Of a stretch of DNA of 41,864 nt, positions 34,349 to 41,864 are shown piece by piece. The translations under genes and the position numbers were made by a program. Every line of letters begins with the position of its first letter. The first letter of the stretch is position 1. Where the stretch lies: contig CAUBTS010000005.1 of assembly GCA_958438955.1 (NCBI GenBank), positions 1 through 41,864 on the forward strand, written 5' to 3'. Below the pieces are notes generated by a model. It was not told the DNA's origin. It searched no databases and saw only the letters and a list, made by a program, of their open reading frames with translations. Origin of the DNA: an uncultured Collinsella sp. Lineage in GTDB: Bacteria > Actinomycetota > Coriobacteriia > Coriobacteriales > Coriobacteriaceae.

Positions 34349-35077
34349 CTACTCGCAGAGCGAAAGGGCGGCCTCGTCGGCAACGACAACGCAGTTGGTG
34401 TGCAGCTGCAGGATCGAAGCCGGGCACTCGGGCGTAACCGGACCATAGCACATGTCATGCACGGCCTGAGCCTTGGCCTCGCCGTTGGCGACAACCAGGA
34501 TCATGCGGGCATACATGATGGTCTGAGTGCCCATGGTGTAGGCCTGACGGGGAACATCGTCGATGCTGTCGAACAGGCGGCTGTTGGCCTGAATGGTGCT
34601 CTCGGTGAGGTCGACGCAGTGCGTACCCTTGGAGAAGTGGTCATCGGGCTCGTTGAAGCCGATGTGGCCGTTGTTGCCAATGCCGAGCAGCTGCAGATCC
34701 GGGTAACCGGCGTCGGCGACAATCTTGTCGTACTCAGAGCAGGCAGCGGCGGCGTCGGGGTTGGAACCGTCGGGCACATGCGTGTTGTTCAGGTCGATGT
34801 TGATGTGATCGAAGAAGTTCTCGCGCATGAAGTAATGATAGCTCTGGGGATCGTCATGCGAAAGGCCGCGATACTCGTCCAGGTTGTAGGTGCTGACCTC
34901 GGCAAAGTCGACGTCGCCCTTCTCATACCAAGCAGCGAGCTGCTTGTAGGCACCGATCGGGGTGGAGCCGGTGGCAAGACCCAGCACACAGTCGGGCTTG
35001 AGGATAACCTGCGCCGAGATAATATTGGCGGCCTTGCGGCTCATATCCTCGTAGTCTTTAGCTTTAATGATCTTCAT
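34349..35077 (-). CDS. nagB: Glucosamine-6-phosphate deaminase
   Basis: Converts glucosamine 6-phosphate to fructose 6-phosphate and ammonia, feeding amino sugars into glycolysis. The 242-residue length is that of the family. Active-site stretches are LGLATGSTPIGAYKQL (phosphate binding), NLDEYRG (catalytic Asp) and GIGNNGHIGFNEP (catalytic His). The ATG at 35077 has GAAAGGA upstream and begins the conserved MKIIKAKDYEDMSRKAA; the open frame continues further but is not family-like. It lies downstream of an EIIA gene and glmM, suggesting an amino-sugar use and cell-wall precursor cluster. Confidence 0.95.
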   Translation of the reverse strand: MKIIKAKDYEDMSRKAANIISAQVILKPDCVLGLATGSTPIGAYKQLAAWYEKGDVDFAEVSTYNLDEYRGLSHDDPQSYHYFMRENFFDHINIDLNNTHVPDGSNPDAAAACSEYDKIVADAGYPDLQLLGIGNNGHIGFNEPDDHFSKGTHCVDLTESTIQANSRLFDSIDDVPRQAYTMGTQTIMYARMILVVANGEAKAQAVHDMCYGPVTPECPASILQLHTNCVVVADEAALSLCE

Positions 35078-35274
35078 TACGCGTCCTTTCTCGTACAAGA
35101 GAGGCAAGGCTCCCTTACAAGCACTTGCCCGCGGCCCGCGTCGGCCGCAACCAACGTGTGCGGCCACCAGGGCGAGGTCGCGTAATGTATGTGTCTCGTG
35201 TCTAGCCGCGTCGAGGCCCCTGCCCGTCCACGGTGACCCGAAGCTGTTTAGCCTCGGACGTTTCCCATCTTGCC

Positions 35275-35308
35275 ACGGAGGGCGTCCTCTTTCAAGGGCG
35301 CCCTCCGT
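35275..35308. other. Stem-loop between the EIIA gene and nagB
   Basis: ACGGAGGGCG and CGCCCTCCGT form a perfect 10-bp stem with a 14-base loop. There is no U-run on either strand, so it may be a weak terminator for the EIIA gene. Confidence 0.55.
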
Positions 35309-35348
35309 AAACGTGTTTGAATTGTAGGCTAATGGCCACGTGCACTTG

Positions 35349-35846
35349 CTAGCGCTCGCGAGCAACGATGAGCTGGTCCATCTCTTCGACATGCACGCCA
35401 ACGGAGCCCTTGATGCTCGAGAACTCAACGGAGTTGCACACCAAGATGGGAACCGTCACATCGTAGCCCTCGGCAGCAATTGCCTCGCGATCGAACTCAA
35501 TGAGTACATCGCCCTTATGGACGATGTCACCCACTTGCGCATGTACGGTAAAGTGCTTGCCCTCGAGCTGAACAGTGTCCAAACCAACGTGGATGAGCAC
35601 GTCCAAGCCATCGACCGTGTTAAGCGCAACAGCGTGTCCCGTGGGAAAAATGGCCTCGACCTTGGCATCAGCCGGTGCAATCACACGCGTTCCGGTGGGC
35701 CGAATCGCCACGCCCTGGCCCAAAAGGCCGGTGGCAAACGTCTGGTCGTTTACCTCGGAAAGCGGAATGACATCGCCCGAGATGGGAGCATCCAGCGTAA
35801 GGACTCGACCACGCATACCAAAAGACCTTAGGACTTTAGTGAACAT
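35349..35846 (-). CDS. PTS glucose-type EIIA protein
   Basis: A free-standing 165-residue EIIA(Glc) domain that passes phosphate from HPr to EIIB proteins. His71 in PTGHAVALNT and the phosphorylated His86 in VLIHVGLDTV correspond to His75 and His90 of E. coli IIA-Glc. The start is taken as MFTKVLRSFG (35846), with GAGGGGGA just before; an in-frame ATG seven codons upstream is less likely. No EIIB or EIIC partner is adjacent. The EIICB at 6694 lacks an EIIA, so this could be one of its phosphate donors. It may also have regulatory roles like Crr. Confidence 0.9.
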   Translation of the reverse strand: MFTKVLRSFGMRGRVLTLDAPISGDVIPLSEVNDQTFATGLLGQGVAIRPTGTRVIAPADAKVEAIFPTGHAVALNTVDGLDVLIHVGLDTVQLEGKHFTVHAQVGDIVHKGDVLIEFDREAIAAEGYDVTVPILVCNSVEFSSIKGSVGVHVEEMDQLIVARER

Positions 35847-35917
35847 GCTCCCCCTCGGACATACCAATCAATCAAAATAACCTTAACAGTTTACCACTTG
35901 GCAACGGTTTTTGACCA

Positions 35918-37255
35918 TTAGGGAAGTTCGCGCTTGACAACCTCGACGATGTCGTCGACAACGCGCTGGGTCAGCTCGTGCGTCTCGGCCTCGGCCATCA
36001 CGCGGACCAGCGGCTCGGTACCGCTCGGGCGCACCAGAATGCGGCCGCGGCCGTCAAGCTCCTTCTCGGCAGCAGCGACGGCGTCCCAAATGGGCTGGCA
36101 ATCGTCCAGACCGGCCTTGTTGTCGGAATGCACGTTGACGAGTACCTGCGGGTACTTCTTCATGATGCCGGCAAGATCGGTGAGGGTACGACCGGTGCGC
36201 TTGAGCACGGCCAGCAGCTGCAGAGCCGTCACCAGGCCATCACCGGTGGTGTTGTGCTCCAGGAAGATGATGTGGCCGGACTGTTCGCCGCCGATGACGG
36301 CGCCGTCCGCGAGCATGCGCTCCAGAACGTAGCGGTCGCCCACGGCGGTCTGGACCATCTCGAAGCCCTGCTCCTTCATAGCGATGGAGAAGCCCAGGTT
36401 GCACATGACGGTCGAGACGATCTCGGAGTTGGCGAGCTTGCCGCGAGCGGCGAGGTCAGAACCGCAGATAGCCAGGATGTAGTCACCGTCGATCTCATTG
36501 CCCTCGCTGTCCACGAACAGCACGCGATCGGCGTCGCCGTCGTGGGCCAAGCCGATATCGGCGTGGGTGCGCAGCACGAGCTCGCGCAGGGGCTCAAGGT
36601 GCGTAGAGCCGCACTCGACGTTGATGTCGGTGCCGCAATAATCGGTGTTGATGGCGTGGACCGTGGCGCCCAGGCGCTGCAGCGCGGCGGGCGTGGTCTG
36701 GCAGGAAGCACCGTGACCGCAGTCGACGGCAACGACCAGGCCATCGAGCCTCAGGCCATCAAGCGTATCGATGGCATGATCGACGTATGCCTTGCGGGCA
36801 TCCTTCATCTTGATGATGTGGCCCACGCCGGCACCGGTCGGCAGCGTGTCGGCAGCCATGGCTTCCTCGGACATGACCCAGGCGCTAATCTCTTCCTCGA
36901 CAGCATCGGGAAGCTTCATGCCCTTGCGGCTAAAGAACTTGATGCCGTTGAACTCCGGCGGATTGTGCGAAGCGGAGATGACAATGCCGCCATCGAGCTC
37001 GTTCTGAACAGTGAGCAGCGCCACGGCCGGCGTAGGAATGACGCCGCAGCAGTGCGGACGGCCGCCCTCGGCCATGATGCCGGCGGTCAGAGCGCTCTCG
37101 AGCATGGTGCCCGAAAGGCGCGTATCACGGCCGATGCAGATATCCGGACCAAGAAACTTGGTCGCCGCGCGACCCAGACGAAACGCGAGGTCGCACGAAA
37201 GATCAGCGTTGGCGACGCCACGGACGCCGTCGGTACCGAAGATGTTCTGGGGCAT
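35918..37255 (-). CDS. glmM: Phosphoglucosamine mutase
   Basis: Interconverts glucosamine 6-phosphate and glucosamine 1-phosphate for UDP-GlcNAc and peptidoglycan synthesis. The 445 residues begin with the family start IFGTDGVRGVAN. The phosphoserine is Ser96 in ISASHNPPEFNGIK. The metal-binding loop is AHDGDADRVLFVD, the sugar-binding loop is GGEQSGH, and the phosphate-binding C-terminal loop is RPSGTEPLVRVMAE. AAGGAG precedes the ATG. It is upstream of EIIA and nagB on the same strand and separated from the ribosomal protein genes by a terminator. Confidence 0.96.
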   Translation of the reverse strand: MPQNIFGTDGVRGVANADLSCDLAFRLGRAATKFLGPDICIGRDTRLSGTMLESALTAGIMAEGGRPHCCGVIPTPAVALLTVQNELDGGIVISASHNPPEFNGIKFFSRKGMKLPDAVEEEISAWVMSEEAMAADTLPTGAGVGHIIKMKDARKAYVDHAIDTLDGLRLDGLVVAVDCGHGASCQTTPAALQRLGATVHAINTDYCGTDINVECGSTHLEPLRELVLRTHADIGLAHDGDADRVLFVDSEGNEIDGDYILAICGSDLAARGKLANSEIVSTVMCNLGFSIAMKEQGFEMVQTAVGDRYVLERMLADGAVIGGEQSGHIIFLEHNTTGDGLVTALQLLAVLKRTGRTLTDLAGIMKKYPQVLVNVHSDNKAGLDDCQPIWDAVAAAEKELDGRGRILVRPSGTEPLVRVMAEAETHELTQRVVDDIVEVVKRELP

Positions 37256-37303
37256 AGGATCGCTCCTTCCCTAGCAGGCGATATGCAACCGCCCACCCTA
37301 GTC

Positions 37304-37348
37304 GAAAAAGAAAAGCGGGACCCGCCGAGGAATCGGCAGGCCCCGCTT
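37304..37348 (-). terminator. Terminator of the rplM-rpsI operon
   Basis: On the minus strand AAGCGGGGCCTGCCGA pairs imperfectly with TCGGCGGGTCCCGCTT, followed by TTCTTTTT. Confidence 0.85.
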
Positions 37349-37378
37349 GTACATTGTATCTCGAAAGGAGATAAAACC

Positions 37379-37774
<396 letters not shown>

Positions 37775-37776
37775 CT

Positions 37777-38220
37777 TTAAGCCTCCAGCTCAATCTTCGT
37801 GGGGTTCTGGGCAGCATGCGGATGCTCGGTGCCAGCGTAGACCTTAAGCTTGGTCATCTGGGCACGGCCGAGGGTGGTCTTGGGCAGCATACCGCGAACG
37901 GCGCGCTCGATGACCTTCTCCGGGTGCTTCTCCATAGCCTGGCGGAAGCTCTCAGCCTTGAGGCCGCCGTTGTAGCCGCTGTGGCGATAATAGGTCTTCG
38001 TGTCGGCCTTGTTACCGGTAAGCTGGACCTTATCGGCGTTGATGACGACAACGAAGTCGCCGCAGTCGCTGTTGGGCGTGAACTGGGGCTTGTTCTTACC
38101 GCGCAGGATCATTGCGATCTGGGTGGCAAGACGGCCCAGGACAGCACCATCGGCGTCGACGAGAACCCAGTTGCGCTGGACCTCGCCCTGCTTGGCGTAG
38201 TGAGTCGATTTCGAAATCAC
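37777..38220 (-). CDS. rplM: 50S ribosomal protein L13
   Basis: 147 residues. RNWVLVDADGAVLGRLATQIA and NSDCGDFVVVINADKVQLTGNK are diagnostic of L13. Translation probably starts at a GTG at 38220, with GGAGG seven bases upstream. It is the first gene of the usual rplM-rpsI pair; I see no recognisable L13 leader motif in the 194 bp upstream. Confidence 0.97.
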   Translation of the reverse strand: MISKSTHYAKQGEVQRNWVLVDADGAVLGRLATQIAMILRGKNKPQFTPNSDCGDFVVVINADKVQLTGNKADTKTYYRHSGYNGGLKAESFRQAMEKHPEKVIERAVRGMLPKTTLGRAQMTKLKVYAGTEHPHAAQNPTKIELEA

Positions 38221-38414
38221 TTAGACTCCTCCATGTACAGTACGTGTTGTTACAGAGATTCACGGGGCTCTGCAAGTAACCCGTCCATATTACCCCGCTC
38301 GCCGTACGAGTCAACAGGTATTTTGGCTCCGACCAGAGTTTCTGCACATGTCATCCACGAGCCGTGATTTTTCCAGCTCTTTAGCTGTTGTCATTTTTTG
38401 ATAGTTCGCCGTCG

Positions 38415-39293
38415 TTAGCGCTCAACGAACTCTTGGATTTCCGCGAGCAGGCGCTTTGCCTCCTGACGGCCCTGGATATACAGGTCCAAAAGCTTTGCCG
38501 AATCGTGCTCGACATGGCCGACCTCGACCGGCTTTTGCGGAGCGACGACCAACGCACGGCCCTCGCGCTCATACTTCCACAGGTGCATGCGCTGGATGTT
38601 GTAACGGTCGTGGCGCGTCTCGATAGCCTCGAGCAGATAGGGGTAGTCGGCATAACGCGCACGCGCGGCCGGCAAAAACTCGTAGGGCTTTTTCTCGTAC
38701 GAGCGGTCCTGCGTGACAATGACAACCGCGCGATCGAAGCCCGCCTCCTCCAGCACATGCTCGATGGGGACCGAATCGGCTACGCCGCCGTCGACGTATT
38801 TGTGCCCGTCTATCTCGACCGGCGGCGTCACCAGCGGCAACGAAGTCGAGGCGCGCACGGCGTCGAGATCGAGCACAGCGCTTTTGACCGGGAGGTACGT
38901 GGCGGTTCCAAAGAGCATGTCCGTCGCGACGGCGTACATCTCGATGGGGCTTGCGTCGAACGTCTCGTTGTCAAAGGGATCTAGGCGGTCCTGGACATCG
39001 TTGAAGATAAAGTCGTAACCCACAATAGAGCCCGTGGACGCAAACGATGCGGCGCCCATGAAGCGGTTGTCATTGCAGAAAGCCAGGTTGATGCGGTTGG
39101 CACGGCCGATCTGGTGCGACTTGTAGTTCACGCCGTTGAGGGCGCCGGCCGATACACCGTAGACAGCCGGAATCTCGACGCCGGCCTCCATGAGAACGTC
39201 GAGCACGCCCGCGGTAAACTGCCCGCGAAAACTACCGCCCTCCAAGACGAGCGCGACCTTGCCGGCGTTCTTTGCCTTATCTTCTGCAGTCAT
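38415..39293 (-). CDS. Patatin-like phospholipase
   Basis: A 292-residue lipid acyl hydrolase of the bacterial patatin family (RssA/YjjU-like). The oxyanion loop EGGSFRG is at residues 18-24. The nucleophile is Ser48 in GVSAGA, and the catalytic aspartate is in VDGGVAD. The spacing and the Ser-Asp dyad are complete. There is no signal peptide, so it is cytoplasmic. AGGAGG precedes the ATG. It is a single gene between rplM and a long repeat-rich gap; the physiological substrate is unknown. Confidence 0.92.
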   Translation of the reverse strand: MTAEDKAKNAGKVALVLEGGSFRGQFTAGVLDVLMEAGVEIPAVYGVSAGALNGVNYKSHQIGRANRINLAFCNDNRFMGAASFASTGSIVGYDFIFNDVQDRLDPFDNETFDASPIEMYAVATDMLFGTATYLPVKSAVLDLDAVRASTSLPLVTPPVEIDGHKYVDGGVADSVPIEHVLEEAGFDRAVVIVTQDRSYEKKPYEFLPAARARYADYPYLLEAIETRHDRYNIQRMHLWKYEREGRALVVAPQKPVEVGHVEHDSAKLLDLYIQGRQEAKRLLAEIQEFVER

Positions 39294-39379
39294 GTTGACC
39301 TCCTGCTGTTTCGTTTTGGCTTTCTTCTACCCAGTTTTGGGATAGCGAGCGCATGGGTTTTTCGAGGCGGCAGGTGAAG

Positions 39380-39654
39380 CGGAAAGTGTGTCCCGTTCTC
39401 AGAGCAAATTCCGGGTCTCATTTTCCGCTGAGCCCGTCATCAGGAAAATGAATCCCATTTCGAGCTTAGATTCCGGGATGCGCTTTCCGCTTGAGCTGCC
39501 ATTGGGAAAGCATGTCCCACTCTACGGCTCGATTCCGGGTCGCAGTTTCCGCTTGAGGCGCCATCCGGAAACTACGTCCCAGTCTGAGCGCGGATTCCGG
39601 GACGTGCTTTCCGCCTGGGCTGCCATCGGGAAAGCGTGTCCCGGTCTGCGTTGC
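39380..39654. repeat. Tandem array of 62-bp hairpin units
   Basis: Four full units of exactly 62 bp (39407-39468, 39469-39530, 39531-39592, 39593-39654) follow a half unit (39380-39406). Each starts RATTCCGGG or AATTCCGGG. Each can fold a 14-bp stem with a 16-base loop: in unit 4, GGGACGTGCTTTCC pairs with GGAAAGCGTGTCCC over all 14 positions with two wobbles. Inner stem bases change between units with compensation: TCATTTTCC/GGAAAATGA in unit 1, GCTTTCC/GGAAAGC in unit 2 and AGTTTCC/GGAAACT in unit 3. Confidence 0.9.
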
Positions 39655-39669
39655 CAAGGCGTTTTCTTT

Positions 39670-39917
39670 ACGCCCGCGCCCTGCATAGAGTTCGATTCTC
39701 CGCGGTTTGGGGGATCCGTTGATGGGTTGAAACCGGGGCAAGACGCCCGATCGACATCGCATCGATATTGGGCTGGAGCTTTGCGCGGAGAATCCGCGTG
39801 TTCGCTTCGCGAACCCGCACCGGCTTCGGCCGCCTGCCGGCGTCCTCGCCCGCTCGCTACAAACGCTCCGCGTTTGTTTAACGCTCGCGCCCTGCACAGA
39901 GTTCGATTCTCCGCGGT
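39670..39917. repeat. 37-bp direct repeat next to the recombinase gene
   Basis: 39670-39706 and 39881-39917 match at 35 of 37 positions (ACGCYCGCGCCCTGCAYAGAG, then TTCGATTCTCCGCGGT). GAGTTCGATTCTC resembles a tRNA T-arm, but no full tRNA folds. An inverted piece (GCGCGGAGAATC) lies at 39783-39794. The 174 bp between the copies are very GC-rich. The copy at 39881 ends only 6 bp from the recombinase stop, a plausible attachment-site remnant. Confidence 0.7.
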
Positions 39918-39922
39918 GCGGA

Positions 39923-41434
39923 CTAGAAATAAAAAGGCAGGTAGATACGAATATCTACCTGCCTGTTACGTATGGTGGAGCTGGCGTTCATTCGGTCGAA
40001 CACCTCGCCACCTGGACCTATAGCGCCAGGCAGCGACGGATTATCGCCCAAGCCGGCAGAATCGTCAAACGTGAACGCCACGCGCAGGCCGTCGTCATCG
40101 TCGGGGCCGCCCAGCACCACGCGCGCCACGAACGTGCGCAGGAGCTGCGCGTCGTCCACCTCGGCGGCGGCCATGCCCTCAAGCCAAAACAGCGCGCGGT
40201 CGTAGTCAAGGCGGGCGGCCTCAAGGGCCTCGGCCGTGCGCAGCTCGTCCTTGAGGAGCGCCTGCCGCTGCTTCAGCGCGTCTATGCGCTCCTTGCCGCC
40301 CGGCGGCGCGATGCCCGACTCGATGGCCGCCCATATGTTGGAGAACGCCGTCTCGATCTTGGCCAGCTCGCCCTTTATGGTCTCGCTCAAGGGCTTCTCG
40401 TCGGCGCGCTCCTCCTCGGCGTCGGCCAGCATGCGAGCGATGCGCTCGCGGCTGTCGGCGCTGCCCAGGGCCTCGCGCACGGCGTCGGCCACGCGCTTCT
40501 CCACGGCATCGCGGCGCACGGTGCGCCCGCAGCTGCGGCAGCGGTAGTAGTGATAGGGCCTGCCCGACTTGCCCGTGCCGCTGGTGCCGGTCATCAGCCC
40601 GCCGTCGCGCCCGTCGTAGAGCTTGCCCGTGAGCGGGAAGTCCCACGCTTCGGTCTTGGCGCGGGGCCTGTGCGAGTCCTCAAGCATCCGTATCACCCTC
40701 TCCTCGTCATCCATGGGAACGATGGCGGGCATGCCGCCGGGCACGACCACGCCCGCGTAGCGGTACTCCCCGCCGTTCTCCCGCCGCATCAGTATGCGGC
40801 GCACCGTCTGGAAGCGCCACTTGCCGCCGCGCTTGGTGCGGTACGGCTCCCAGGCGCGCACCACGTCGGCCACCGACTTGCCCGACAAGACCATGCGCAC
40901 GCCCAGGCGGATGACGGCGGCCTCCTCCTCGTTGACCACGTAGCGCCCGTCCACTATGTCCCAGCCGTAGCGCACGCAGCCGTTGGCCATGCACCGCTCG
41001 GCGTTCTTCTGTATGCCGTCGCGTATGCGCTCGCCGTCGAGCGCGCTCTCGTACTCCGCCAGCACCTCCAGCATGCCCAGCTGCAGCACGCCCGCCGAGC
41101 CGTCCGAAATGTCCTCGCCCGCGTACAGTATCTCGACGCGGCAGCGGCGCAGCATGATGCGCGCCATGGCCATCTCATCGCGGTTGCGCATGATTCGGGT
41201 AACTTTATATATGACCACGAAATCGAACAGCCCTCGCTTGGCGTCGGCCATCATGCGCTGGAACTCGGCGCGGTCGGTGTTGGTGCCCGTCTGCGCGAAG
41301 TCGCAGTACGTGGCCACCACGCGCAGGTCGTTCTCGGCGCAGTAGGCGCGGGACTTCTCCACCTGTATCTCTATGGACTCGCCGCGCTGGTTGTGGCTCG
41401 AGAAGCGGGCGTATATCGCCGCGCGCCCGCCCAC
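39923..41434 (-). CDS. Large serine recombinase (site-specific integrase)
   Basis: Catalyses integration and excision of a mobile element by Ser-mediated strand exchange. The 503-residue protein has the resolvase domain with the nucleophile in IYARFSSHNQ (Ser12), a conserved region GMLEVLAEYESALDGERIRDG, the recombinase domain, a zinc-ribbon region and a coiled segment (360-430). The ribbon has CRSCG but the usual first CxxC is replaced by KLYDGRDGG. A GTG start at 41434 fits: it follows the upstream stop by two bases, with GGAG before it. The last ~13 codons lie in the terminator hairpin. GC content is higher than the flanking chromosome. Confidence 0.9.
   Translation of the reverse strand: MGGRAAIYARFSSHNQRGESIEIQVEKSRAYCAENDLRVVATYCDFAQTGTNTDRAEFQRMMADAKRGLFDFVVIYKVTRIMRNRDEMAMARIMLRRCRVEILYAGEDISDGSAGVLQLGMLEVLAEYESALDGERIRDGIQKNAERCMANGCVRYGWDIVDGRYVVNEEEAAVIRLGVRMVLSGKSVADVVRAWEPYRTKRGGKWRFQTVRRILMRRENGGEYRYAGVVVPGGMPAIVPMDDEERVIRMLEDSHRPRAKTEAWDFPLTGKLYDGRDGGLMTGTSGTGKSGRPYHYYRCRSCGRTVRRDAVEKRVADAVREALGSADSRERIARMLADAEEERADEKPLSETIKGELAKIETAFSNIWAAIESGIAPPGGKERIDALKQRQALLKDELRTAEALEAARLDYDRALFWLEGMAAAEVDDAQLLRTFVARVVLGGPDDDDGLRVAFTFDDSAGLGDNPSLPGAIGPGGEVFDRMNASSTIRNRQVDIRIYLPFYF
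39930..39964 (-). terminator. Terminator overlapping the recombinase 3' end
   Basis: A perfect 13-bp stem AGGCAGGTAGATA/TATCTACCTGCCT with a 4-base loop is followed by U-rich sequence on the minus strand. The stem encodes the last residues of the recombinase (DIRIYLP). Confidence 0.85.
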
Positions 41435-41436
41435 GG

Positions 41437-41864
41437 CTACTCCATCTCGTCGGCGGCCTGGAACCACACCACCGTGCCGATCACGCGCACGGGGCCGTCG
41501 TCCATGCCGAAAATCATGTCCTCGTAGTCCTCGAAGCTATCCGCCGACAGCATCAGCTTGGTGCTGCCCTTGTACCAGCGGCGCATGACCGCGCGGTAGT
41601 CCTCGGTCTCCACCACGGCGATGGACCCGTTGGCGGGCTGGCGGTCGGGGTCGACCAGCACGTGGCTGCCCTCGGGTATGACGCGGTTCATGCAGTCGCC
41701 CTCGACCTCCAGGGCGAACGCGCGCGGGTGCCCGGCGCACACCGAGGCGGGCACCTCAACGCGGTGCGCTATCTCCTCCTCGTCGGCGAGCGCGCCGGCG
41801 TGCACGCGCCCGAGCGTGAGCAGCGGCACGGTGGCGCTGCTGGCCACCACGGGCATGGCGCCGG
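41437..41864 (-). CDS. S24/LexA-type repressor, 5' end outside the window
   Basis: The frame stays open to the window edge, so only the C-terminal part (at least 139 residues) is seen; an N-terminal HTH domain is expected beyond it. The peptidase S24 fold is clear from FALEVEGDCMNRVIPEGSHVLVDPDRQPANGSIAVV. The usual nucleophile motif GDSM reads GDCM here. The lysine expected in the VKR motif appears as methionine (RAVMRRWYKG). Self-cleavage may therefore be lost or altered. It is two bases upstream of the recombinase start, so repressor and integrase are one operon. This is typical of a phage or integrative element control module. Confidence 0.8.
   Translation of the reverse strand, partial: GAMPVVASSATVPLLTLGRVHAGALADEEEIAHRVEVPASVCAGHPRAFALEVEGDCMNRVIPEGSHVLVDPDRQPANGSIAVVETEDYRAVMRRWYKGSTKLMLSADSFEDYEDMIFGMDDGPVRVIGTVVWFQAADEME

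Larger units (their letters stand above)
39294..39922. other. 629-bp gene-free, repeat-rich junction
   Basis: Holds no credible gene. It contains the 62-bp tandem hairpin array (39380-39654), a 37-bp direct repeat (39670 and 39881) and a GC-rich stretch between the repeat copies. It joins the core chromosome (patatin gene) to the recombinase module. Confidence 0.7.

Noticed and set aside
34089..34448. 119-codon plus-strand protein upstream of nagB
   Set aside because: Overlaps the nagB terminator and 3' end antisense, has no ribosome site and no family resemblance.
39407..39654. CRISPR array
   Set aside because: The whole 62-bp unit repeats, including the loop; there are no unrelated spacers and no cas genes.
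39685..39706. tRNA gene at GAGTTCGATTCTC
   Set aside because: Just three base pairs of a T-stem and no other arms; treated as a repeat.

Overview
The window is a GC-rich, densely coding bacterial segment that fits a gut Coriobacteriia, most likely a Collinsella. This is inferred from the gene set: a type III glutamine synthetase, a fused MurT-GatD, a GH4 plus PTS sugar locus, many Fe-S and dehydrogenase genes, and extensive small palindromic repeats. No rRNA is present to confirm it. Most of the window is core chromosome; only the last ~2 kb is clearly the edge of an integrated mobile element.

Layout. 1-5067: guaA, ansA, a small Xre regulator divergent from an unknown gene across a perfect palindrome, a DUF1648 membrane protein and ychF. 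5195-10505: an alpha-glucoside locus with a GH4 phospho-glucosidase and a PTS EIICB on the minus strand, and a zinc dehydrogenase and GntR/UTRA regulator on the plus strand; TTGTCTAGACAA-like operators lie in the shared control region. 10637-15098: a four-cluster ferredoxin-like protein, an internally deleted glycerol dehydrogenase copy, intact gldA and an iron-containing alcohol dehydrogenase, each separated by clear hairpins. 15599-19941: two tandem helical-repeat paralogues followed by a 725-residue MurT-GatD fusion (lipid II amidation).

19942-20952 is a 1-kb repeat patch around a tRNA-Glu gene: inverted-repeat pairs, a 188-bp tandem duplication of the tRNA 3' end with its terminator, and a 221-bp MITE-like element. 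20953-30831 holds glnN, a metF / MetH-reactivation / metH operon (split methionine synthase), a UPF0210 gene, a 134-bp cruciform-like element, a compositionally odd methyltransferase and yhbY. 30901-38220 holds a 999-residue NTPase-SARP regulator, nagB, a glucose-type EIIA, glmM and rplM-rpsI; together nagB, EIIA and glmM form an amino-sugar neighbourhood.

38415-41864: a patatin-like lipase, then 630 bp without a gene that carries four exact-length 62-bp tandem units, each able to fold a hairpin with compensatory changes between units, and a 37-bp direct repeat. Next come a large serine recombinase and a truncated (by the window edge) S24-type repressor whose catalytic Ser and Lys both look replaced. 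The most unusual items are the 62-bp hairpin array, the in-frame deleted dehydrogenase, the tRNA-linked duplication and its possible relative beside the recombinase, and the paired 21-bp-spaced motif shared by two promoters.
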